From Vulcanimicrobiota bacterium (lineage in GTDB: Bacteria > Vulcanimicrobiota > Vulcanimicrobiia > Vulcanimicrobiales > Vulcanimicrobiaceae), in the NCBI GenBank assembly GCA_027306845.1, contig DAHUYY010000113.1, forward strand, positions 1-6,277: a DNA stretch of 6,277 nt. The letters are read 5' to 3'. The notes below the pieces were generated by a model. It did no database searches. It had not been told where the DNA came from and was given only the letters and a program-made list of their open reading frames with translations. Below are positions 1-5,594 of this stretch, piece after piece (the stretch's first letter is position 1; every line of letters starts with the position of its first letter). Made by a program: the position numbers and the translations under genes.

Positions 1-117
1 GAGGTGCGCCTGAGCCGAGGGCGTCAACCCACAGACATAGATCGAGACGTGCCCCTCGTGGCGAGCTCGGAATGCTTCGACCTTACGGGTGCGCGTATTA
101 TAGAGCCGCAGCGGCAT
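1..117 (-). CDS. cysS: Cysteinyl-tRNA synthetase, N-terminal 39 codons (runs off window edge)
   Basis: This is the start of a class I cysteinyl-tRNA synthetase, which charges tRNA-Cys with cysteine in the cytoplasm. The 39 visible residues begin MPLRLYNTRTRK, matching the usual CysS opening (LxLYNTxTR). They continue to YVCGLTPSAQAHL, where the Cys at residue 29 is the expected first zinc ligand and the last two residues begin the HIGH-type ATP-binding motif. The rest, including KMSKS, lies outside the window. The ATG at 117 is chosen because it gives the family N-terminus and has an AAGGG ribosome site at 125-129. The start lies inside cysE (20-base overlap with the cysE stop at 98-100). A cysE-cysS pair is well known in bacteria and links cysteine synthesis to its use. 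The related ligase MshC is less likely because the LYNT opening is that of CysS. Confidence 0.88.
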   Translation of the reverse strand, partial: MPLRLYNTRTRKVEAFRARHEGHVSIYVCGLTPSAQAHL

Positions 118-778
118 CGTCGTTCCCTTGCGAGCGTTCGAGCGCCCGAAGGCGTCCTTCCAGTTGGGCCACATGCGTCTGCAATTGAGCGATCTGCACG
201 GCGTCGGGATCGGGCATAACGACCCGCGGGGGTTCGTTCGCATCGCGTACCGGTTCCCCATCGATAAAAACGACGCGCCCCGGCACTCCGACGACGACTG
301 CATTGGCGGGAACGTCGCGAACCACGATCGAGCCGCCGCCGATTTTCGTGTTCTCTCCAATCGTGATCGCACCGAGCACCGCAGCGTTGACTCCGACGAC
401 GACGTTCGGCGCCAAAGTCGGGTGGCGCTTACCGTGCGAGAGACTCGTGCCGCCGAGCGTCACTCCTTGATAGATCGTGCAGGCATCCCCAATCTCCGCG
501 GTTTCGCCGATCACGACGCCCATGCCGTGATCGATAAAAACGCCGTTCCCAATGGTCGCGCCCGGATGGATCTCGATTCCGGTAAGAAAACGCACGACAT
601 GCGCGAGCCACCGCGGTAGGAGCGGAATTCTCCAGAGATGCAAGATGTGAATAAAACGATGCGCGAAGAGAGCGTGAAAGCCCGGATAGGAGAGCAGCAC
701 GTCGAGCGGCCCGCGCACCGCCGGGTCGCGCGCCAGCGGAGCGCGGAAATCTGCGGCAATTGTCTGTAACAATCGCAT
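98..778 (-). CDS. cysE: Serine O-acetyltransferase
   Basis: It acetylates L-serine with acetyl-CoA to make O-acetylserine, the first step of cysteine synthesis in the cytoplasm. The 226-residue protein has a short helical N-terminal part (residues 1-65, including the RDPA segment with Asp18). A left-handed beta-helix of hexapeptide repeats follows (about 66-168: GIEIHPGATIG, GVVIGETAEIGD, YQGVTLGGT, GAITIGENTKIG). The FIDHG motif (Asp83, His84) and KRHPT (His119) fit the catalytic residues of the family. After the VPGR end of the beta-helix there is an unusual tail: a linker and a probable short coiled coil (about 194-215, leucines in heptad-like spacing), ending in AAAAL. The N-terminal domain is shorter than in the E. 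coli enzyme and resembles the short Gram-positive/EpsC type. The ATG at 778 directly follows the stop of the upstream gene (TAAATG), so coupling is likely. cysS begins inside its 3' end. Confidence 0.93.
   Translation of the reverse strand: MRLLQTIAADFRAPLARDPAVRGPLDVLLSYPGFHALFAHRFIHILHLWRIPLLPRWLAHVVRFLTGIEIHPGATIGNGVFIDHGMGVVIGETAEIGDACTIYQGVTLGGTSLSHGKRHPTLAPNVVVGVNAAVLGAITIGENTKIGGGSIVVRDVPANAVVVGVPGRVVFIDGEPVRDANEPPRVVMPDPDAVQIAQLQTHVAQLEGRLRALERSQGNDDAAAAL
125..129 (-). promoter_or_regulatory. Ribosome binding site of cysS, inside cysE
   Basis: On the minus strand the sequence reads AAGGG, then seven bases, then ATG at 117-115. It lies within the last codons of cysE and supports translation of cysS from a site embedded in the upstream gene. 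This fixes the cysS start. Confidence 0.6.
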
Positions 779-1324
779 TTACTCTGGACGCTTTCCGTGA
801 ATCGGTTCGAATGGGGAGCCGTCGGGGCCGAAGGCGATCGGTTCTAAGCCGCGCCCGTGAAGAAGCCGCGCGTTGATCGCTCCGATACGAATCATAATGC
901 GATCGTGTCCGAGAAGCGGAAAGAGAAGTTCGAGCGGTACGTCGTCGCGCACTCCGGTGAGAGCCATCCGAACGCTGTCGACGGCATCCTCAGCGGTGAG
1001 GCCGAACTCATCGCCGAGGATCGGAATATCGTGGGCGAGCGGAAGGCCGCGCAACTCCGGTTGCGCGTCAACGTACTGAGCGACGGCGTCGAGAAAAAAG
1101 AGTACCTCGCGCGAACGTAAGCGCTCGAGTTCGAGCGCCGGCACGACGCACGATTCCGCACGGAGCGCAAGCACGAGAGGGCGTGCGAGCTCGAGATCGA
1201 CGACGCGCTCGCCGTAGGCTTCGAGAAAAGTCTCGATCCAACGGTACGCCGCGTCGGGAACCGGGCTCTCCAAGAGTCCCCACTCCTGCATCCGACGCGC
1301 GAGCGCGGGTATGTTTCCGCTCAC
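779..1324 (-). CDS. Stand-alone GluRS anticodon-binding-domain-like protein in the gltX position
   Basis: The 181-residue protein resembles only the C-terminal, all-helical anticodon-binding region of glutamyl-tRNA synthetase. Residues 5-55 match the helix containing LARRMQEWGLL and the ERVVDL turn. Residues 107-150 carry the hallmark end of GluRS, with FGLTAEDAVDSVRMALTG followed by PLLGHDRIMIRI, close to the family pattern of an RxALTG followed by LLGxxRxxxR. The Rossmann catalytic domain with HIGH and KMSKS is absent. Residues 158-181 form a Gly/Pro-rich tail beyond the usual end of GluRS. The GTG start at 1324 overlaps the ispF stop (GTGA), and the TAA stop abuts the cysE ATG. The reading frame is clean, with no disruption. 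The gene sits where gltX lies in the ispD-ispF-gltX-cysE-cysS order. A tRNA-Glu-binding role is an inference; it might be half of a split GluRS, a repurposed paralog or a relic. I have not run a profile search. Confidence 0.75.
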   Translation of the reverse strand: MSGNIPALARRMQEWGLLESPVPDAAYRWIETFLEAYGERVVDLELARPLVLALRAESCVVPALELERLRSREVLFFLDAVAQYVDAQPELRGLPLAHDIPILGDEFGLTAEDAVDSVRMALTGVRDDVPLELLFPLLGHDRIMIRIGAINARLLHGRGLEPIAFGPDGSPFEPIHGKRPE

Positions 1325-1803
1325 AGGTCCACCGGCGCCACGGTCGCGACGGCATAGACGGCGATACCGGTTCCGTCGCCGGTATATCCCATGCCTTCAC
1401 TGCTTTTTGCTTTTACACTCACGGCACTTGCATCGACGCCGCATCGAGCGGCAAGGTTGCATCGCATGCGTTCGGTAAAGGCCGCAAGCCGCGGGCGCTC
1501 TACGACGATGGTCGCATCGATATTCCCGACGCGGTAGCCGCGCTCGCGAACGAGCGCCACGCACGCCGCCAATAATTCCAACGAGTCCGCGTCTTTCCAG
1601 CGCTCGTCGCTATCGGGGAAATGCGAGCCCAAGTCTCCCAGCGCGAGCGATCCGAGCAGCGCATCGGCGACCGCGTGCGCGAGTGCATCGGCATCGGAGT
1701 GTCCGAGCGCGCCGCGCTCGAAGGGGATCTGCACCCCGCCCAGGACCAATCGACGGCCCTCGACGAGGCGATGAGCGTCGAAACCGTGTCCGACCCGCAT
1801 CAT
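1321..1803 (-). CDS. ispF: 2-C-methyl-D-erythritol 2,4-cyclodiphosphate synthase
   Basis: It converts CDP-methylerythritol 2-phosphate to the cyclic diphosphate MEcPP, releasing CMP, in the MEP isoprenoid pathway. The 160-residue length is normal. Visible motifs are GHGFDAHRL (metal ligands Asp9 and His11), GHSDADALAHA (His43 is the third zinc ligand), LGDLGSHFPDSD and the C-terminal KAKSSEGMGYTGDG that closes the trimer active site. The ATG at 1803 overlaps the ispD stop (ATGA). A second in-frame ATG at 1800 is equally possible, giving MRVGHGFD. A GGAG ribosome site lies eight bases upstream at 1812-1815. The open frame extends up to 1914, but those residues are out of frame within ispD and do not resemble IspF. 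The stop overlaps the start of the GluRS-like gene. Confidence 0.96.
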   Translation of the reverse strand: MMRVGHGFDAHRLVEGRRLVLGGVQIPFERGALGHSDADALAHAVADALLGSLALGDLGSHFPDSDERWKDADSLELLAACVALVRERGYRVGNIDATIVVERPRLAAFTERMRCNLAARCGVDASAVSVKAKSSEGMGYTGDGTGIAVYAVATVAPVDL

Positions 1804-2507
1804 CGCGAGCACTCCGCGCGCCGCATGCGCGCGCTGAGTCTCGCGGCCGCCAGCTCGCGATCGCTCTGCTGCGTCACCTTCAGGTTCTCCGCCGACGAGG
1901 GAACGATCGTGCAACGCACCTCGATCGCCTCTAAGAGCTCGATATCATCGGTTGCCCGGACGCCCGAGCGCGCCGCGCGATCGTGCGCCGCAACGAGATC
2001 GGCGTAGGTTGCAAACTGCGGCGTCTGCGCCGCCCAGACATTTTCGCGCGGTAGCGTCGCGCGCACCAAGGTCGACCCGGGCTCGGTTTTTTTGAGCGTA
2101 TCGAAGACGCGAGCTGCAAGCAGCGCCGCCTGTCCCGGCGCCGTCTCGCGCATTCCGGCAACGATCTCCGCCGACTGCACGCAGGGGCGCGCCCCATCGT
2201 GAATCGCTACCGCCTCGCATCGCCCTGCGAGCGCGTTCAGTCCGTTTCGAACGCTCTCCTGGCGCGTCGCTCCGCCGGCGATCAGCGGTAAGAGCCGCTC
2301 GCCGAGAATGGGGCGCGCAACGCATTCGATATCGTCGAAAGCCTCGGGTGCCGTCACGACGGCGAAGAGATCGAACGCGGAAACGGCGACGAGCGCGTCG
2401 AGCGACCACGCGAGCATCGGACGCCCGGCGATCTCGACGAGTTGTTTGAATCCGCCGAAACGCCGCCCTTCACCCGCGGCGACGACCAACCCGGCCCAAC
2501 GCATCAT
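1800..2507 (-). CDS. ispD: 2-C-methyl-D-erythritol 4-phosphate cytidylyltransferase
   Basis: It joins CTP and methylerythritol 4-phosphate to give CDP-methylerythritol, the step before IspE and IspF in the MEP pathway. The 235-residue protein shows the family signatures in order. The nucleotide loop AAGEGRRFGGFKQ (residues 10-22, with Arg16 and Lys21 fitting the catalytic basic residues) is shorter than in E. coli. Then come AGGATRQESVRNGL (77-90), AIHDGARP (101-108), LPRENVWAAQTPQ (152-164, Arg153), ATDDIELLE (185-193) and SAENLKVT (205-212, Lys210). The protein begins Met-Met-Arg. The ATG at 2507 overlaps the stop of the upstream PIN-TRAM gene as ATGA, with a weak purine-rich ribosome site in front; the next ATG at 2504 is an alternative. 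The ispF start overlaps its stop. IspE is not in the window. Confidence 0.95.
   Translation of the reverse strand: MMRWAGLVVAAGEGRRFGGFKQLVEIAGRPMLAWSLDALVAVSAFDLFAVVTAPEAFDDIECVARPILGERLLPLIAGGATRQESVRNGLNALAGRCEAVAIHDGARPCVQSAEIVAGMRETAPGQAALLAARVFDTLKKTEPGSTLVRATLPRENVWAAQTPQFATYADLVAAHDRAARSGVRATDDIELLEAIEVRCTIVPSSAENLKVTQQSDRELAAARLSARMRRAECSR
1812..1815 (-). promoter_or_regulatory. Ribosome binding site of ispF, inside ispD
   Basis: On the minus strand GGAG lies eight bases before the ATG at 1803. It supports the short ispF start over the longer open frame reaching 1914. Confidence 0.5.
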
Positions 2508-3592
2508 TCTTCGCTCTCTTCGCCCTTCGGGCGTGCGAAAATCATTCTCCCGGTGACGGTCTGTAGAACGCTGGTAACGATGACATCGAGACGATCGCCG
2601 AGGTGGCGACGCGCGCGTTCGACCACGACCATCGTCCCGTCGTCGAGATAGGCAACGCCTTGATGCGGCTCCTTACCCTCGCGCACGACGTGCACGCGCA
2701 TCTCTTCACCCGGAAGGACGACCGGCTTGAGCGCCGCGGTCAATTCGTGAAGGTTGAGCGTCAGCACGTTTTCGACGCGCGCAACGCGCTGCAAGTTGTA
2801 ATCATTGGTTACCAACTTGGCACCGAACTCGCGCGCGTAGCGGACGAGCTTCGCGTCGACGTTCCCGGGGGCGAGTTCGGGATAATCTCGATCCACGACT
2901 TCGAGCCCGGCGACCTCCTGCAGTCGCCCGAGAACGTCGAGGCCGCGGCGGCCGCGCGCGCGTTTGAGCGCATCGGCCGAGTCGGCGATCTGTTGAAGCT
3001 CTCGCAACACGAATCGAGGAAGCACGAACGGTCCTTCGAGAAATCCGCTCTTGATCGCTTCGACGATCCGTCCATCGACGATAACCGATGTATCGAGGAC
3101 CTTCGGCGAGAGCCCCGATACCAGCGAGGGTGGGAGCGGAACGATCCGCAATTTTGCCCCGATACGCGCGCCGAGGTAGGCGATGAACATCGCAACGATG
3201 AGATAGAGCAGAATCGCGATCAGGCTACCCGTCTTGCCGGCGACCCCGACAAATTCAAAAAATATGCTTTTCGTCAGATAAGCGATCACCAAGCCGACGA
3301 TGAGCCCGGCGGCGCCGCCGACGAGTTCGGAGGGCGCGAGCCGCTCGACCGAACGTTCGACCGCACGTGCCTCCTCTTCGAAGAGCGACTGCGCTATCGG
3401 CGCGAGGAAGATTCCTAAGACCGCGCCGACGATCGAGGCGCCGATATCCAAGAGAATCTGAATTCCCGAACCCGCCGTATGAAAGGTAAGAATGCGAAGA
3501 TACGCTTCTTGCCCGACGAGAAAGCCGGCGACGGCAAAAAGAATCGCGAAGATCGCGCGCAGGAGCGTCGAGGAGAGAGTTGTCGTTTTCAC
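2504..3592 (-). CDS. yacL: Membrane-anchored PIN-TRAM domain protein (YacL type)
   Basis: The 362-residue protein is predicted to be a membrane-bound RNase-like protein of the YacL family, which precedes ispD in Firmicutes. Four hydrophobic segments lie at about residues 10-27, 44-66, 90-107 and 122-143. A charged loop sits between the second and third (FEEEARAVERSVERL). A cytoplasmic PIN domain follows at about 164-285, with KVLDTSVIVDGRI (Asp167), RELQQIAD (Glu198), NVDAKLV (Asp246) and VTNDYNL (Asp264), which fit the four acidic metal-binding residues of active PIN nucleases. A TRAM-like RNA-binding domain covers about 290-354, ending in VTGRMIFARP. The acidic tail is GEESEE. The GTG start at 3592 overlaps the hemW stop as GTGA, and no strong ribosome site is seen, so coupling is likely. 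The natural RNA target is not known to me. Confidence 0.9.
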   Translation of the reverse strand: MKTTTLSSTLLRAIFAILFAVAGFLVGQEAYLRILTFHTAGSGIQILLDIGASIVGAVLGIFLAPIAQSLFEEEARAVERSVERLAPSELVGGAAGLIVGLVIAYLTKSIFFEFVGVAGKTGSLIAILLYLIVAMFIAYLGARIGAKLRIVPLPPSLVSGLSPKVLDTSVIVDGRIVEAIKSGFLEGPFVLPRFVLRELQQIADSADALKRARGRRGLDVLGRLQEVAGLEVVDRDYPELAPGNVDAKLVRYAREFGAKLVTNDYNLQRVARVENVLTLNLHELTAALKPVVLPGEEMRVHVVREGKEPHQGVAYLDDGTMVVVERARRHLGDRLDVIVTSVLQTVTGRMIFARPKGEESEE

Positions 3593-4752
3593 TCGAGCGT
3601 CACAAAGGCCCCACAGACGGAATTGGCGAGCAATCGGCCACGCCGCGTTAAACGGAGATGCTCGTCGCTGCGTTCCAACACTCCGGCCTCGATAAAACCG
3701 GCGATGGTAGAGGCGTACGTAACGAGCGGATCGATGCCGTATCGTTGATTAAAGGCCGAAGCATCGACCCCTTGTGCGGTCCGCAACGCCAGCATCATCG
3801 CCTCGCCGAGCCGAGCGAGCCCTTCGAGGCGCTCCCGTTCGCGCGGAACCGGCTCCCCCCGCTCGATCGCCTCCATGTACTCGGTAAGGAGCCGGGTTGC
3901 CGTGCTGCGCTCTCCTGCAAGATAGGAGGCCGCCCCGACGCCGAGCCCGAGATAGCTGCCGTTCGTCCAATAATTACCGTTATGGCGACTGCGATGACCC
4001 GAACGTGCAAAATTACTTATCTCGTACTGTTCGAAACCCGCTGCACCCAAACGATCCATCGCGATCTCGTAAAGCCGCGCCTCAAGCTCCTCGTCGGCAA
4101 ATCGCTCCGGAGCGCGCGCATAGAGCCGCTCGAACGGCGTCCCGGGCTCGATGGTGAGCCCGTAGGTCGAACAATGATCCACGCCGAGCGCGATTGCGGC
4201 ATCGAGCGACTCCATCCAGTCGGCCTCGCTCTGTCCGGGAAGTGCGAAGATGAGGTCGACCGAGAGCGAGCGTATCCCCGATGCGCGCGCGTCGCGCACG
4301 CAACGCTCGACATCGGCATTAGAGTGGCGACGACCGAGGGCACGCGCTTCTTCCTCGCGGAAGGATTGCACGCCGATCGAAAGGCGATTGATACCGGCGC
4401 GCGCGTACGCTTCGATATCGCCCGGTTGAACCGCATCGGGATTGATCTCGATCGTGATCTCCCGCTCTTCGTCGACTGCCGGAAAACGCTCGCTCAAACG
4501 TTCGACGAGCTCCACGATTTTGGTCGCTTCGTATGCATTCGGCGTCCCACCGCCAAGAAAAATATTTTCGGCCGGTCGCGACGGACTCTCGGCGATCTCA
4601 CGATGCAATGCCGCTATATATCGAGCGGCATCGCTCCGGCGTAACGGCCACTTTGCAAAGTCGCAGTACGGGCAGATATACGGGCAAAACGGCAGGTGAA
4701 CGTAGACGCCGCCGAGCGCCTCGTCACCCAACAGGCATCGAGAAGACGGCAC
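3589..4752 (-). CDS. hemW: Radical SAM heme chaperone HemW
   Basis: The 387-residue protein (family about 380) carries the radical SAM motif CPYICPYCDF (Cys23, Cys27 and Cys30, CX3CX2C) that binds a 4Fe-4S cluster. It also has LGGGTPN (66-72, SAM binding) and RHNGNYW (256-262), the HNxxYW motif linked to heme binding in HemW. A HemW C-terminal winged-helix-like region follows at about 305-375. Phe follows CD where coproporphyrinogen dehydrogenase HemN has an extra Cys, so this is HemW (heme delivery to heme proteins) rather than HemN. The start is uncertain: GTG at 4752 overlaps the upstream degV by 29 bases, while TTG at 4731 would give an 8-base overlap and begin just before the conserved GGVYVHLPF. 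Neither has a clear ribosome site. The stop overlaps the start of yacL. hemW more often sits near lepA or hrcA, so this neighbourhood is unusual. Confidence 0.93.
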   Translation of the reverse strand: MPSSRCLLGDEALGGVYVHLPFCPYICPYCDFAKWPLRRSDAARYIAALHREIAESPSRPAENIFLGGGTPNAYEATKIVELVERLSERFPAVDEEREITIEINPDAVQPGDIEAYARAGINRLSIGVQSFREEEARALGRRHSNADVERCVRDARASGIRSLSVDLIFALPGQSEADWMESLDAAIALGVDHCSTYGLTIEPGTPFERLYARAPERFADEELEARLYEIAMDRLGAAGFEQYEISNFARSGHRSRHNGNYWTNGSYLGLGVGAASYLAGERSTATRLLTEYMEAIERGEPVPRERERLEGLARLGEAMMLALRTAQGVDASAFNQRYGIDPLVTYASTIAGFIEAGVLERSDEHLRLTRRGRLLANSVCGAFVTLE

Positions 4753-5572
4753 AGGCGCGCGGCCCGGAATTTACCGCCACGGTCGGCCCACAGGTATAGA
4801 CGGTGAGCGATTCGCAGCCGCCGATTAATTTCTCGCGGATCTCCTTTTCGAACTCAAGCGCCAACTCCGGCGCATCGACCGTTCCGATCATGAAGCGAAT
4901 TTTCGAGGTGTCGGCGAGGCTCCGCAACGCAATTCCTATTAATTGGCGGCGCGATTTCTCGAAGTCATTGGTCTGGGTTGCGGATTCGGCGACACCATGA
5001 TTGAGTTGGAGGATCGGGCTCAAGCGCATCATTTGAGCGAGCGAGACGACGGCTTTATTGAGCCGACCGCTCCGCCCGAGAAAGGTGACATCGGGCAGCA
5101 CCATATTTCCGCGCTGAGTCGCAAGTTTGGAGCGCAAACGAGCGGCGATCTCCGGTAACGGCACCCCCGATTTCGCCAACTCCGATGCGAGCATCGCATG
5201 CAATGCTAAGCCGCCGGAGAACGTTTCGGTATCGACGACCTCCACCTTCCCGGGAAAATTGCGCGCCGCCGCGCAGGCCGATTCGAAGGTTTTCGAAAGC
5301 TTCGAGCCGATCGTCGGGCAGATGACCTCATTGCCGGCAGCGATCTCTTTTTGGAACGCCGCCGCAAAGTCATCGACGGGAGGAGGTTCGGAGACGGGAT
5401 TTTCCTTCGAGTTCATCAGTCGACGGTGAAACTCTTCCATCGTGATGTCGATGCCGTCGCGAAAACGTTCGCTCCCCCAAATAACGAAGAGCGGAACCTG
5501 TACGACACCGTATCGCGCCGCCATCTCGCGCGACATATCGCAGGTGCTATCGGTGACAACCGAAACGGGCAT
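4724..5572 (-). CDS. DegV family protein, divergent paralog
   Basis: The 282-residue protein is full length for the DegV/FakB family, whose members bind a fatty acid in a two-domain fold and, where FakA is present, present it for phosphorylation. It opens with VSVVTDSTCDMS, the family start, and has LPDVTFLGRSGRLNKA followed by LSPIL (residues 159-188), the typical central motif. Three usual carboxylate-site segments are altered. TSQP-like becomes VSEP (60-63), SGT becomes SKT (93-95) and HxGPG becomes NSGPR (268-272). Ligand choice may therefore differ from that of its neighbour. The ATG at 5572 is chosen because the family N-terminus starts there and an AAAGGAAG ribosome site precedes it. 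The open frame reaches 5899, but the extra 109 residues lie over the upstream degV and look unlike DegV. The next gene, hemW, overlaps its end. No FakA kinase gene is in the window. Confidence 0.88.
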   Translation of the reverse strand: MPVSVVTDSTCDMSREMAARYGVVQVPLFVIWGSERFRDGIDITMEEFHRRLMNSKENPVSEPPPVDDFAAAFQKEIAAGNEVICPTIGSKLSKTFESACAAARNFPGKVEVVDTETFSGGLALHAMLASELAKSGVPLPEIAARLRSKLATQRGNMVLPDVTFLGRSGRLNKAVVSLAQMMRLSPILQLNHGVAESATQTNDFEKSRRQLIGIALRSLADTSKIRFMIGTVDAPELALEFEKEIREKLIGGCESLTVYTCGPTVAVNSGPRACAVFSMPVG

Positions 5573-5578
5573 CGATAT

Positions 5579-5586
5579 CTTCCTTT
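5579..5586 (-). promoter_or_regulatory. Ribosome binding site between the two degV genes
   Basis: AAAGGAAG on the minus strand lies in the 22-base gap between the upstream degV stop (5595) and the ATG at 5572, with AGGA eight bases before the start. It decides the start of the second degV and is one of the clearest ribosome sites in the window. Confidence 0.7.
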
Positions 5587-5594
5587 CTCTATCG

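Noticed and set aside
4..219. 71-codon plus-strand frame at the window start
   Set aside because: It lies opposite the start of cysS and the end of cysE, with no recognisable product.
779..1324. GluRS-like gene as a decayed pseudogene
   Set aside because: There is no stop, frameshift or extra sequence within it, and both ends are precisely fitted to ispF and cysE. Decay cannot be excluded from one sequence, but nothing in it shows it.
1804..1914. N-terminal extension of ispF up to 1914
   Set aside because: Those codons overlap the conserved end of ispD in another frame and add nothing like IspF. The start at 1803 gives the normal length.
2603..3418. 271-codon open frame on the plus strand
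   Set aside because: It is the antisense shadow of the PIN-TRAM gene; the translation is charged and low in hydrophobic residues with no family motif.
3658..4644. 328-codon open frame on the plus strand
   Set aside because: It lies wholly opposite hemW, whose protein is clearly conserved. The plus-strand translation shows no recognisable domain, and long antisense frames are common in GC-rich genes.
3589..4752. hemW as oxygen-independent coproporphyrinogen dehydrogenase (HemN)
   Set aside because: The cluster motif lacks the extra Cys of HemN and is followed by DF, and the HNxxYW motif typical of HemW is present.
5573..5594. Promoter or terminator between the two degV genes
   Set aside because: Only 22 bases are available; they hold a ribosome site and no hairpin or -10/-35 pair.
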